In this document: positions 39,655 to 49,861 of the stretch, piece by piece
Layout of the letters: every line of letters begins with the position of its first letter
Numbering within the stretch: position 1 is the first letter of the stretch
From: UBA9676 sp035532275
GTDB taxonomy: Bacteria; Actinomycetota; Actinomycetes; Streptosporangiales; Streptosporangiaceae
DNA: 64,000 bases
Assembly (NCBI GenBank): GCA_035532275.1
Contig: DATKRG010000025.1
Span: 1 to 64,000 of the forward strand
Direction: 5' to 3'
Notes under the pieces: generated by a model
The model's input: the letters and a program-made list of their open reading frames with translations, nothing else
The model's database searches: none
Told to the model about the DNA's origin: nothing
Program-made: the position numbers and the translations under genes

Positions 39655-40503
39655 ATGAGGCGGGAGTACGGACCAGATGCCCTCGCGGACGCGCAGCGCC
39701 GCAAGCGGGCAGAGATCCCGCAGGTCGCGGCCGAGCGCGGGCTCGTGGTGGAGGAGGCTGGGGGCGGCTTTTGCGGTGCCGTCGTTGACTGCGACAAGCA
39801 GGTCGTGACGCTGGAGGACCGGTGGGGGAGACAGCGGGTTTTCCCGCTCATGCGGGGTGGGTTCTGGCTGGATGGCGAGCCGGTCACCCTGGTCCGGCCT
39901 GCCCCGGCCACGCTGAGCCAGGCGGCCGCCAGCGCCCGCACCGCCTCCGGGTCGCTGGCGGCGCCCCGGCCCCCCGCGGGGACCGCCGCCCGGGCGCGGG
40001 TGGCCAGGGCCAGCCGGATCTATGTGGAGGGCCGTCACGACGCCGACCTGGTCGAGAAGATCTGGGGGGACGACCTGCGCGAGGTCGCCGTGGTCGTGGA
40101 GTACCTGGCCGGGGTGGACCATCTCCCCGCGATCGTGGACAGCTTCGCCCCGGGCCCGCTGCGCAGGCTCGGTGTGCTCGTCGACCACCTGGTAGCGGGA
40201 AGCAAGGAGAGCCGGATCGCGGCTCAGGTCAGCTCGCCGCACGTGCTGGTGGTCGGCCACCCCTTCGTGGACATCTGGCAGGCCGTCCGGCCCGCCAGCC
40301 TTGGCATCGATGCCTGGCCCGACGTCCCGCGGGGCACATCCTGGAAAGAGGGCGTGCTGGCGGCGCTGGGCTGGGACTGCGACCCGGCCACCGGCTGGCG
40401 GCGGATTCTGTCCGCCGCGACCAGCTACACCGACCTCGAGCCGGTGCTGCTCGGCCGGGTCGAGGAACTGATCGACTTCGTCACAGCACCGGGAACCGGG
40501 TAA
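39655..40503 (+). CDS. DUF3097 family protein
   Basis: The 282-residue protein matches DUF3097: an N-terminal part with GGGFCGAVVDCDKQVVTLED, then RIYVEGRHDADLVEKIWGDD, which resembles the start of a TOPRIM-like fold, and VLVDHLVAGSKESRIAAQV. The function is unknown; the toprim-like motif suggests nucleic-acid or nucleotide work. ATG 39655 has GGTGGAG 4 nt upstream. It is divergent from hrcA and is commonly found next to hrcA/hemW in actinobacteria. Confidence 0.85.
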   Translation: MRREYGPDALADAQRRKRAEIPQVAAERGLVVEEAGGGFCGAVVDCDKQVVTLEDRWGRQRVFPLMRGGFWLDGEPVTLVRPAPATLSQAAASARTASGSLAAPRPPAGTAARARVARASRIYVEGRHDADLVEKIWGDDLREVAVVVEYLAGVDHLPAIVDSFAPGPLRRLGVLVDHLVAGSKESRIAAQVSSPHVLVVGHPFVDIWQAVRPASLGIDAWPDVPRGTSWKEGVLAALGWDCDPATGWRRILSAATSYTDLEPVLLGRVEELIDFVTAPGTG

Positions 40504-40545
40504 CGCGTCACCTACGTTGAGGAGTGACAGAACCGCAGAGGAGCC

Positions 40546-42024
40546 ATGACCAGCCACCCGCACGAGCCCGCCGCCGAATGGCCGCCTCCCCAGGAGGGAA
40601 GGCCGGCCGACCATGGGCAGCGGATACCCGTGCCGCCCGACGACTGGCCCGCCAGGCCCGGGCAGCGGCATGCGGCGGACCAGCCGGCCAACGGCCGCCG
40701 GGCGCCGGGCGGCTACCCGCCCAACGGCCACCCGGCTAACGGCTACCCGGCTAACGGGGTGCCGCTGCCGCTGGCCGGCCCTGGCGGGACGGGTTACGGC
40801 TATCCCCCGGACCATCCATCCGGTGACGATTTCGGGGTGGGCGGCTACCAGGACTACCCGCCAAATCCCGGCTACCCCGATCTGCCTGACTACCAGCAGG
40901 ACGGGTACTACGCCGGCAGCTACCTGGCGACCCCCGACTACCCGCCGATGCCCGATTACCCGCCGGCACCTGACTATCCGCCGATGCTGGACTACGGCTA
41001 CGGCGGTTACCCCGCCACCGACTACCTGCCGGACCCGCCCGGCCACCAGGACCCGCCCGGCCACCAGGACCTGCCGGCCCGCCCGGAGCCGCCCGGGCAC
41101 CCGGACGGCGGCCACACCGGTCCCGCCTACCCACCGAACGGCTATCCCATCGCCGGCTACCCTGCCGCCGGCTACCCGGCTGCCGGCTATCCGGCCCCGG
41201 ACAGCCGGGTCTCCCACGACGAGTACGTCCACCCCCGCGACCAAGCCGCCGCGGCGCCCCCGGCCCAGGCAGGGCCTCCACCGCCCGAGACGGCGGCCTT
41301 GCTTGCCGAGGCGTCGGCCCTGCTGGGAGGCGCCCCGGCACCGGCCAGGACGCCAACACCGCTGCCGGACGGCCACACACCGCCCGACGGCATCCCGCTG
41401 CCACCCGCCGGCGGCCACGCACCACCGGCCGCCACCGGCGCCCCGCTGGCCGCCTCCCCGCTGGCCGCCTCCCCGCCGACCGGCGCCCCACTGACCGGCG
41501 CCCCACTGACCGGCTCCCCTGCCCCGCTGACGGGCATCCCGCGGCCACCCGCCGGCAGCCACGCACCACCGTCTGACGGCCACGCACCGCTGACCGGTGT
41601 CCCCTCACCGCCTGGCGGGACCGCGCCGCCGGCCAGCACCCGTTCCCGGGCCGCCGGGACCCGCACGGCCGGGGCCGAGGACACCCAGCGGGCCATGCTC
41701 GGCTACCTGACGGTGCCGTTCTTCGGCCCGCTGATCCCGCTGGTCGTCTACCTGCTGTCGCTGCGCAGCTCACGCTGGGCCCGCGCGCATGCCGCGCAGG
41801 CGGTGAACGTCTGGCTCACCGGGCTCCTGTACGACCTGTCCGCGGCGATCATGGGCGCGATGCTCTTCCTGGACTCGCCGAAGGTCGCGCTGGCCGTCGT
41901 GGTGCCGCTGGTCGCGGCGCTGTGGGCGACCACGCTGGTGTTCCTGCTGCGCGCCGCGGCGGCCGCGAGCCGGGGTATGAGCTATACGATCCCCCGCTGG
42001 CTGTGCACTCCCATGTTCCGCTAG
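40546..42024 (+). CDS. DUF4870-type membrane protein with long Pro/Gly/Tyr-rich N-terminus
   Basis: The 492-residue protein has a disordered N-terminal region of about 375 residues built from short repeats (DYPPMPDYPPAPDYPP, AGYPAAGYPAAGYPA, TGAPLTGAPLTGSPAPLTG). A DUF4870 membrane domain of about 110 residues follows (RAMLGYLTVPFFGPLIPLVV, ARAHAAQAVNVWLTGLLYDL, LAVVVPLVAALWATTLVFL). The function is unknown; the N-terminus would lie in the cytoplasm and could act as a scaffold. GAGGAG lies before the ATG. It converges with hemW. Confidence 0.8.
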   Translation: MTSHPHEPAAEWPPPQEGRPADHGQRIPVPPDDWPARPGQRHAADQPANGRRAPGGYPPNGHPANGYPANGVPLPLAGPGGTGYGYPPDHPSGDDFGVGGYQDYPPNPGYPDLPDYQQDGYYAGSYLATPDYPPMPDYPPAPDYPPMLDYGYGGYPATDYLPDPPGHQDPPGHQDLPARPEPPGHPDGGHTGPAYPPNGYPIAGYPAAGYPAAGYPAPDSRVSHDEYVHPRDQAAAAPPAQAGPPPPETAALLAEASALLGGAPAPARTPTPLPDGHTPPDGIPLPPAGGHAPPAATGAPLAASPLAASPPTGAPLTGAPLTGSPAPLTGIPRPPAGSHAPPSDGHAPLTGVPSPPGGTAPPASTRSRAAGTRTAGAEDTQRAMLGYLTVPFFGPLIPLVVYLLSLRSSRWARAHAAQAVNVWLTGLLYDLSAAIMGAMLFLDSPKVALAVVVPLVAALWATTLVFLLRAAAAASRGMSYTIPRWLCTPMFR

Positions 42025-42031
42025 CCGGCTG

Positions 42032-43252
42032 CTAGCCGGTCAGGTCCCGGACGACGGCGTCCGCCAGCAGCCGGCCCTGGCGGGTGAGGACGAGCCGGCC
42101 CGCCGCGTACGCGGCCTGCTGCGCCAGCCCGCCCGCCACGGCGCCGGCGGCCGCGGCCCGGCCCGGCTGGTCCAGGTCGGCCAGAGGACAGCCGCCAGCC
42201 AGCCGGGTCAGCAGCAGCACCCGTTCCAGCCACTGCTCTCGTTCAGTCAGGATCTCCCGTGCCTGTGCCGGGCTGGCGCCGGCCGCGATCCGTGCGGCGT
42301 AAGCGGCGGGGTGCTTGACGTTCCACCACCGGGTGCCCGCGACGTGGCTGTGCGCGCCGGGCCCCGCTCCCCACCAGTCCCCGCCGGTCCAGTAGAGCAG
42401 GTTGTGCCGGCACCGCGCGGCCTCGCCGGCCGCCCAGTTGGAGATCTCGTACCAGCTCAGGCCGTGCGCGGACAGGACCTCGTCGGCGATCAGGTAACGG
42501 TCGGCCATCGCGTCGTCGTCCGGGGCCGGCACCTCCCCGCGCCCGATCCGCGCCGCCAGCGCGGTGCCCGTCTCCACGATCAGCGCGTAGGCGGAGATGT
42601 GGTCGGGGCCAGCGGCCAGCGCGGCCGTCAGCGACTCCCGCCAGTCGGCGTCACTTTCGCCGGGGGTGCCGTAGATCAGGTCCAGGCTGACGTGCTCGAA
42701 CCCGGCGGCCCGCGCCCACCGCGCGCACCGGGCCGGCCGGCCCGGCTCATGCACCCGGTCCAGGACGGCCAGCACGTGCGGCACCGCGCTCTGCATGCCG
42801 AGCGAGATCCTGGTCATGCCGCCTGCCCGCAGCGCGGCCAGCCCCCGCTCGTCCACGGTCTCGGGGTTGGCCTCCACCGTCACCTCGGCGCCAGGCGCGA
42901 GCCCGAACTCGCCGCCGATGGCCCGCAAGATCGCGGCCAGGTCACCGGGCGGCAGCAGGGTCGGGGTCCCGCCGCCGAAGAAGACGGTCGTCACCGGCAG
43001 GTCGGCGGCACCGAGCACCCGGCGGGCCAGCCGGACCTCGGCGACCGCCAGGCTGGCGTAGGTATCCCGGCTGGCCCCGGCACCGAGTTCGGCGGCGGTG
43101 TAGGTGTTGAAGTCGCAGTAGCCACAGCGTGCCCGGCAGAAGGGCACATGCACATAGATGCCGAACGGATGCTTTCCCAGCCCGCCGACCGCCCCCGCGG
43201 GCAGTGCGCCGTCGGCCGGCGCTGGCTCGCCGTCCGGGAGTGTGCTGGGCAT
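42032..43252 (-). CDS. hemW: Radical SAM heme chaperone HemW
   Basis: The 406-residue radical SAM protein has the cluster motif CRARCGYCDFNTY and FFGGGTPTLLPP, plus the heme-binding HNLLYWTGGDWWG that separates HemW from true coproporphyrinogen oxidase (HemN). It inserts heme into respiratory enzymes. ATG 43252 is the first sensible start, 15 bp after the MOSC stop. About 35 Pro/Gly/Ala-rich residues precede the core. The C-terminal HemN domain is complete. Confidence 0.94.
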   Translation of the reverse strand: MPSTLPDGEPAPADGALPAGAVGGLGKHPFGIYVHVPFCRARCGYCDFNTYTAAELGAGASRDTYASLAVAEVRLARRVLGAADLPVTTVFFGGGTPTLLPPGDLAAILRAIGGEFGLAPGAEVTVEANPETVDERGLAALRAGGMTRISLGMQSAVPHVLAVLDRVHEPGRPARCARWARAAGFEHVSLDLIYGTPGESDADWRESLTAALAAGPDHISAYALIVETGTALAARIGRGEVPAPDDDAMADRYLIADEVLSAHGLSWYEISNWAAGEAARCRHNLLYWTGGDWWGAGPGAHSHVAGTRWWNVKHPAAYAARIAAGASPAQAREILTEREQWLERVLLLTRLAGGCPLADLDQPGRAAAAGAVAGGLAQQAAYAAGRLVLTRQGRLLADAVVRDLTG

Positions 43253-43266
43253 GTCAGCGCATCCGC

Positions 43267-43914
43267 TCAGCCCTGGGCGGCACGGCCGAGCACCGAGAGC
43301 GCGGCCTCGTCCCATGTGGCCGAGCGTCCCTCCACCCGCAGCAGCCGCCGCATCAGCCCGGCGTCGCCGTAGTAGCCGCGCATCGCATCGGCGACCGTGA
43401 CCCGCTCGGCGGGGCGCGACAGGACCTCTACCGGGTCGCCCGCGCCCACCTGGCCCTCCTCGAGCACCCGCAGGTAGGCACCGGGCCGCCCGGCGTCGGC
43501 AAACCGCTTCACCCAGTGGGGCTCATCGATCCACCCGGCGAAGACGGCACACGGGATCCGCGGCGAGGTGACCTGGACCACCGCCGAGCCGAGCCGCCAC
43601 ACCTCCCCGATCGGCGCGCCGGTGACCTCCATCCCGCTGGTGGTGATGTTCTCCCCGAACGCGCCGCTGGCCAGTTCCCGGCCCAGCTGCTCCACCCACC
43701 AGTCCAGGTCCTCCCTGGCGTAGACGTACAGGGCCTGCTCGACTCCGCCGTGGTCGGGCTTGTCGACCTGCTCGTCCCCGGCCAGGCCGAGCTTGCCGAC
43801 CGCGACCGGCCCGGAGACCGGCCGCTTGTCGATCGCCGTGCGCCCGAGCCGCCCGGCCCACTGCGCGTCCCGCCCCTGCCCGGTATTGACTGAGACCACC
43901 TGTGCCGCCGCCAC
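43267..43914 (-). CDS. MOSC-domain protein
   Basis: The 215-residue protein has a YiiM-like MOSC domain: VAVGKLGLAGDEQVDKPDHG, DLDWWVEQLGRELASGAFGE, and the sulfur-carrying cysteine in VQVTSPRIPCAVFAGW. A C-terminal 3-alpha extension (VTVADAMRGYYGDAGLMRRL) matches the 3-alpha domain of YiiM. MOSC proteins bind molybdenum cofactor and handle sulfur; the substrate is unknown. TACCGT (43927-43922) lies 7 nt before the GTG, a likely leaderless promoter. Confidence 0.88.
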   Translation of the reverse strand: MAAAQVVSVNTGQGRDAQWAGRLGRTAIDKRPVSGPVAVGKLGLAGDEQVDKPDHGGVEQALYVYAREDLDWWVEQLGRELASGAFGENITTSGMEVTGAPIGEVWRLGSAVVQVTSPRIPCAVFAGWIDEPHWVKRFADAGRPGAYLRVLEEGQVGAGDPVEVLSRPAERVTVADAMRGYYGDAGLMRRLLRVEGRSATWDEAALSVLGRAAQG

Positions 43915-44041
43915 ACACCGCACGGTATCCGGCCAGCCGGGCCAGGAGCGAACCGGTTCCGGCACGCCAGCGATCTTGGGGGATGGCGTGGGCTTTGCCC
44001 CGCCGACGCCACTATTGTGAGGGCGACGGGCGGGAGGCGAC

Positions 44042-44575
44042 ATGACGATCGGACCATACGGATCTGGCGGGGAAGACCGTGCCCAGCTGCGTGTGTCCAG
44101 CTTGGACCGGGATCGCGCGATCGATCTGCTGCAAGGGGCATTCAGCTTCGGGCGGATGACCAAGGAGGAATACGACTCGCGGTCCGCACGGGCGCTGGAG
44201 GCGCAGACCTTCGCTGATCTGGACACGCTGGTGGTGGATCTGCCGGCCGCGGGCCCGCCCTATCCGGGGACCGCACAGCAGCCGGGAGCGTGGGCGTACC
44301 CGGGGCGGGTGGTGCCGACCAACGCGCTGGCGATCACCTCGATGGTGTGCGGGATCGTCCAGTTCTTCGGGCCCTGGCTGCTCGCGACCATCCCGGCCAT
44401 CGTGTGCGGCCACATCGCCCGGCGCCAGATCCGGCAGACCGGGGAGCAGGGGGCCGGCATGGCACTGGCCGGGCTGATCCTGGGCTGGGCGGGGGCCGCC
44501 CTGACGGTGATCTTCGTCCTGGTCATCGTCATCGTGGTGATCGCGGCCAGCAGCCACTCCCCCACCACGCCCTGA
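44042..44575 (+). CDS. DUF1707/DUF4190 membrane protein
   Basis: The 177-residue protein has an N-terminal DUF1707 domain (about 15-65, LRVSSLDRDRAIDLLQGAF, then GRMTKEEYDSRSARALEAQ) and two membrane segments in a DUF4190-like domain (ALAITSMVCGIVQFFGPW and ALAGLILGWAGAALTVIFV). DUF1707 is found in many actinobacterial membrane proteins with poorly known roles. GGGAGG precedes the ATG. It is divergent from the MOSC gene and converges with lepA. Confidence 0.85.
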   Translation: MTIGPYGSGGEDRAQLRVSSLDRDRAIDLLQGAFSFGRMTKEEYDSRSARALEAQTFADLDTLVVDLPAAGPPYPGTAQQPGAWAYPGRVVPTNALAITSMVCGIVQFFGPWLLATIPAIVCGHIARRQIRQTGEQGAGMALAGLILGWAGAALTVIFVLVIVIVVIAASSHSPTTP

Positions 44576-44601
44576 CCCGTGTCCGCCCGCCCGGCCAGCG
44601 G

Positions 44602-46524
<1,923 letters not shown>

Positions 46525-46622
46525 AGGAATCCGCCAGGGTCGACTCGGTTGCCGGGATGGGCTCCATGGTCGCATGCTGGCCGGGGTGCCCTGGCCGTCC
46601 GGGTGCCACGGCGGCGGCTGGT

Positions 46623-46652
46623 TTGAGCCAGGCCCGGTGATTGGGCTATCCT
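46623..46652 (+). promoter_or_regulatory. Likely rpsT promoter
   Basis: TTGAGC (46623-46628) and TATCCT (46647-46652) are 18 bp apart. The start would leave a leader of about 110 nt before rpsT, long enough for S20 autoregulation, which is known in other bacteria. Confidence 0.55.
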
Positions 46653-46771
46653 GCAACGTCGGCATGGATGCGCGCTGAGCAGGTGGGCGGCGCTCCCGCG
46701 GGCGCGATCAGCGCGCCCGTCGGCTAGCCAGAGCCGGCCAGCCAGACCAGCACCCCAAGCGAGGCTTCCGC

Positions 46772-47041
46772 GTGGCGAACATCAAGTCCCAGATCAAGCG
46801 CAACAAGCAGAACGAGAAGGCCCGGCTGCGCAACAAGGCAGTCAAGTCGTCGCTGAAGTCCAGCGTGCGCAAGTTCCGCGAGGCGGCCGACGCCGGCGAC
46901 GCGGACGCCGCGACCACGGCCATGCGCGACGCCTGCCGCAGCCTTGACAAGGCGGCCAGCAAGGGCGTCATCCACAAGAGCCAGGCCGCGAACCGCAAGT
47001 CGGCCATCGCCAAGCGCGCCGCCGAACTCCAGCAGTCCTGA
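46772..47041 (+). CDS. rpsT: 30S ribosomal protein S20
   Basis: The 89-residue basic helical protein (MANIKSQIKRNKQNEKARLR to RAAELQQS) is full-length S20, which binds 16S rRNA early in 30S assembly. GTG 46772 has GAGG 7 nt upstream. It is divergent from lepA and converges with holA 13 bp away, an order common in actinobacteria. Confidence 0.97.
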   Translation: MANIKSQIKRNKQNEKARLRNKAVKSSLKSSVRKFREAADAGDADAATTAMRDACRSLDKAASKGVIHKSQAANRKSAIAKRAAELQQS

Positions 47042-47054
47042 CCCGCCAGCGGGC

Positions 47055-48095
47055 CTACCGCCCGCTGCGGGACGCGACGATGGCGCGGATCGCGACCTCA
47101 AGCGCGTAACCGGGGCTTGTCCCCTCCCCCTTGACCCGCGCGTCGGCCTCGGCCACCGCCGCCAGCGCGCGGGCGATCCCGTCCGGCGCCCAGCCGCGCA
47201 GCTGCTGCCGCACCCGGTCGATCTTCCAGGGCGGCGCACCCACCTCGGCCGCCAGCGCGGCGGCTGACTGGCCACGCGGCGCGCCGCTCACCCGGCCCAG
47301 CAGCCGCACCCCCTGCGCCAGGCCGCTGCTGATCAGCACCGGGGGCACCCCGACCGCGAGCGCCCAGCGGAGCAGCTCCAGCGCCTCGGCCAGGCGCCCT
47401 TCCACCGCCCGGTCCGCCACCGAGAACCCGCTCGCCTCCGCCCGCCCCCGGTAGTACCTGGCGACCACGGACTGGCTGATCACGCCGGTGGTGTCGGCGG
47501 CCAGCTGGCCGCAGGCGGACGCGATCTCCCGCAGGTCGGACCCGAGCGCGTCGATCAGCGCCCGCATGCCGCTGTCGTCGATGCTGCGCCCGGCCGCGCG
47601 GAACTCCTCCCGGACGAAGTCCATCCGGTCGGCCACCCGGGTGATCTTGGGGCATTCGATCACCCGCGCCCCGGTGCCCGCCAGGCTGGCCAGCAGCGCC
47701 TTGCCCTTCACGCCGCCGGCGTGGGTGACCACCAGCCACACCTCCGGCGGCGGGTCAGCGGCCAGCCGGGCCAGCTCGTCGGTGAGGTCCTTGCTGGCGT
47801 TCTGCGCGTCGCGGACGACCACCACGCAGCCGCCGCCGAACAGCGACGGGGCGGTGAGCGAACCCAGCTCACCCGGGCTCAGGCTGGCCGCTGCCACGTC
47901 GTGCACGCCGGCGCCGGGCGGCAGCAGGCCGGCGCTGTCGTCCGGGCCGGCACTGTCGTCCGGGGGCGCCCCGGCCGCGCTGGCGACCAGCCGGGCTACC
48001 GCCCGCTCGACCAGCAGTTCCTCTTCACCCACCACCACAGCCACCCGCGCACTGCTGGTGGTGGCGGTTCCGCCTGGGGCGGCCCGGGAAGCCAT
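47055..48095 (-). CDS. holA: DNA polymerase III subunit delta
   Basis: The 346-residue clamp-loader subunit opens the beta clamp. It shows the actinobacterial HolA pattern: VAVVVGEEELLVERAVARLV at the start, a central AAA+-like part with LGSDLREIASACGQLAADT, and the C-terminal collar domain (GAPPWKIDRVRQQLRGW). ATG 48095 begins MASRAAPGG. It converges with rpsT and no comEC/comEA genes are adjacent. Confidence 0.9.
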   Translation of the reverse strand: MASRAAPGGTATTSSARVAVVVGEEELLVERAVARLVASAAGAPPDDSAGPDDSAGLLPPGAGVHDVAAASLSPGELGSLTAPSLFGGGCVVVVRDAQNASKDLTDELARLAADPPPEVWLVVTHAGGVKGKALLASLAGTGARVIECPKITRVADRMDFVREEFRAAGRSIDDSGMRALIDALGSDLREIASACGQLAADTTGVISQSVVARYYRGRAEASGFSVADRAVEGRLAEALELLRWALAVGVPPVLISSGLAQGVRLLGRVSGAPRGQSAAALAAEVGAPPWKIDRVRQQLRGWAPDGIARALAAVAEADARVKGEGTSPGYALEVAIRAIVASRSGR

Positions 48096-48170
48096 GCCTG
48101 AAGCATGCCATGCGGCGGTGGGCGGACGGGCCCGCAACGTCAGGCGGCGGCCAGGAAGCTGGCCCGGGCC

Positions 48171-48204
48171 GGCCTCAGGTCAGGGCCGGCCTCAGGTCAG
48201 GGCC
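48171..48204. repeat. 17-bp tandem duplication across the hutI stop
   Basis: GGCCTCAGGTCAGGGCC occurs twice head to tail. The hutI stop codon (48192-48194) lies in the second copy, so this is probably a recent short duplication. Confidence 0.85.
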
Positions 48205-49403
48205 GGCTCGCCGCCCCGCCAGACCTTGAGCGGCTTGAGGCCATACGACCAGGCGAAGGCGCCCTCGTGATCGGCGTCCCAGGCGACGATGTCGGCGTAC
48301 TTGCCGCGCGCCATCGTGCCCCGGTCGGGAGCGCGCAGCGCCTGGGCACCGCCCAGCGTCGCCGCCCGCAGCGCCTCGCTCACGCTCATCCCGAAATGGG
48401 CGATGGCCAGCGAGATGACCAGCGGCATGGAGGTCATGCCGTTCCCGCCGGGTGCGTGGTCGGAGCCGAGCGCGACCGCGACGCCCTTGTCCAGCAGCGC
48501 GCGGACCGGCGGCATCTTGCCGACCTGCAGCGATGTCGCGGGGCACAGGACGGCGGCCACCCCGGCGGTGGCCAGCGCGATGACGTCCTCCTCGCAGGCC
48601 TCGTGCAGCAGGTCCGCGGACGCGCAGCCCATCTCGGCGGAGAGCCTGGCCGCACCGGTGCGCGACTGGCCGCAGGCGTGCAGCCGGGGCAGCAGCCCCG
48701 CCGCCCGGCCCGCGCCGAGCACCCAGCGCGCCTCCCGCTCGGTGAACCGGCCCTCCTCGCAGTACACGTCCACACTGTCCGCGCCGGCCGCGGCCGCGTC
48801 CGCGCACCAGGTGCCCACCGCGTCGACGTAGTCGTGGCGGCGGCCGAAGTACTCCGGCGGCACGGCGTGCGCGGCGAGGAAGGTCGCATGCACCCGGGGC
48901 ATGCCGGGCTCGCCTTCCAGCGAGCGCAGCAGCCGCACGTCGGCGAGCTCACCGTCCCGGGTGAGGTGGTACCCGGTCTTGGCCTCGATCGTCGTGGTCC
49001 CGGTCAGCAGCCAGTCGCGCAGCCGCTCCCGGACGCCGTTGCACAGGGTCCAGGGGTCGGTCCCCCGGGTCACCGTCACCGTCGAGGCCATCCCGCCGCC
49101 CGCGGCGGCGATCTCGTTCGGCGAGGAGCCACCCGACCGCATGGCCAGCTCGGCCCAGCGGTTGCCCGCGTAGACCGGGTGCGTGTGCGCGTCGATCAGG
49201 CCGGGCGTGACCAGCCCGCCGTTGAGGTTCTCCACCTGGTCGACGTCGACGATGTCGTCGACCACGCCGGGCAGGCTCCGGGGCAGCTCCGCGGCCGGGC
49301 CCACCCAGGCGATGTGCTCACCGTGGGTCAAAATGGCAGCGTTGTTCCACACCTCGGACCCGGTCCACAGGCGCCCGATGTTCGTCAGCAGGCGGATCGT
49401 CAC
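48192..49403 (-). CDS. hutI: Imidazolonepropionase
   Basis: The 403-residue amidohydrolase of histidine breakdown opens the imidazolone ring to formiminoglutamate. Metal-binding DAHTHPVYAG, EIAAAGGGMASTVTVTR, LHACGQS and LGSDHAPG are in the expected order. The HutI assignment rests on the AAAGGG motif and layout; a related amidohydrolase cannot be fully excluded, as no other hut gene is nearby. GTG 49403 has GGGAGGG at 7-nt spacing. Confidence 0.87.
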   Translation of the reverse strand: MTIRLLTNIGRLWTGSEVWNNAAILTHGEHIAWVGPAAELPRSLPGVVDDIVDVDQVENLNGGLVTPGLIDAHTHPVYAGNRWAELAMRSGGSSPNEIAAAGGGMASTVTVTRGTDPWTLCNGVRERLRDWLLTGTTTIEAKTGYHLTRDGELADVRLLRSLEGEPGMPRVHATFLAAHAVPPEYFGRRHDYVDAVGTWCADAAAAGADSVDVYCEEGRFTEREARWVLGAGRAAGLLPRLHACGQSRTGAARLSAEMGCASADLLHEACEEDVIALATAGVAAVLCPATSLQVGKMPPVRALLDKGVAVALGSDHAPGGNGMTSMPLVISLAIAHFGMSVSEALRAATLGGAQALRAPDRGTMARGKYADIVAWDADHEGAFAWSYGLKPLKVWRGGEPALT

Positions 49404-49861
49404 CGATGAGCCCTCCCCCGCGCAGGAAGGCCCCAACTCAGGGATCCCTGCGTCATGAGCGGTCACCTGCCATGGCTCGTGCCTCGTGATAGAGCACCGC
49501 CGGGCACCACGGCTCCATAGCGATCAGCCGGGCGCTACGAGGATGCGGCAACCAACATATCGGTTCAGTCACGGTATTGCACGAGAGGGTCCTTGTACAG
49601 GCTGTATACGAAGATCGGCGGCCAGATTTCGTGCCCTTTCCGCGAACCATGATCACCCGTTAGCTACCACGCACAAGGCCGCTGGGCTGGCTTCGCGGGC
49701 ACATGGGGTCACGCCGGAGCCATTTGTGCAGGCAGCGGACTTGCGCATAGATGTCAGCCGATCATGGCAGTTCTGCCAATCCCAGTATCGGGCCATAAGC
49801 GGCATTGTGACCAGCGCCACGGTGACGGCGAGCCCGGGCCGGCCGGATCGGCGCGCCGCGG
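49404..49861. other. Gene-free, lower-GC intergenic region
   Basis: About 460 bp between hutI and the end of hflX hold no convincing gene. Parts are much lower in G+C than the surroundings (for example around 49550-49800, with GTACAGGCTGTATACGAAG). Both flanking genes are on the minus strand, so it should include the hutI promoter and perhaps an hflX terminator, neither of which is clear. It may be the remnant of a lost gene. Confidence 0.5.

Noticed and set aside
39526..41583. 685-codon minus-strand frame opposite DUF3097 and the DUF4870 protein
   Set aside because: Val/Gly/Arg-rich low-complexity translation caused by the proline-rich repeats on the other strand.
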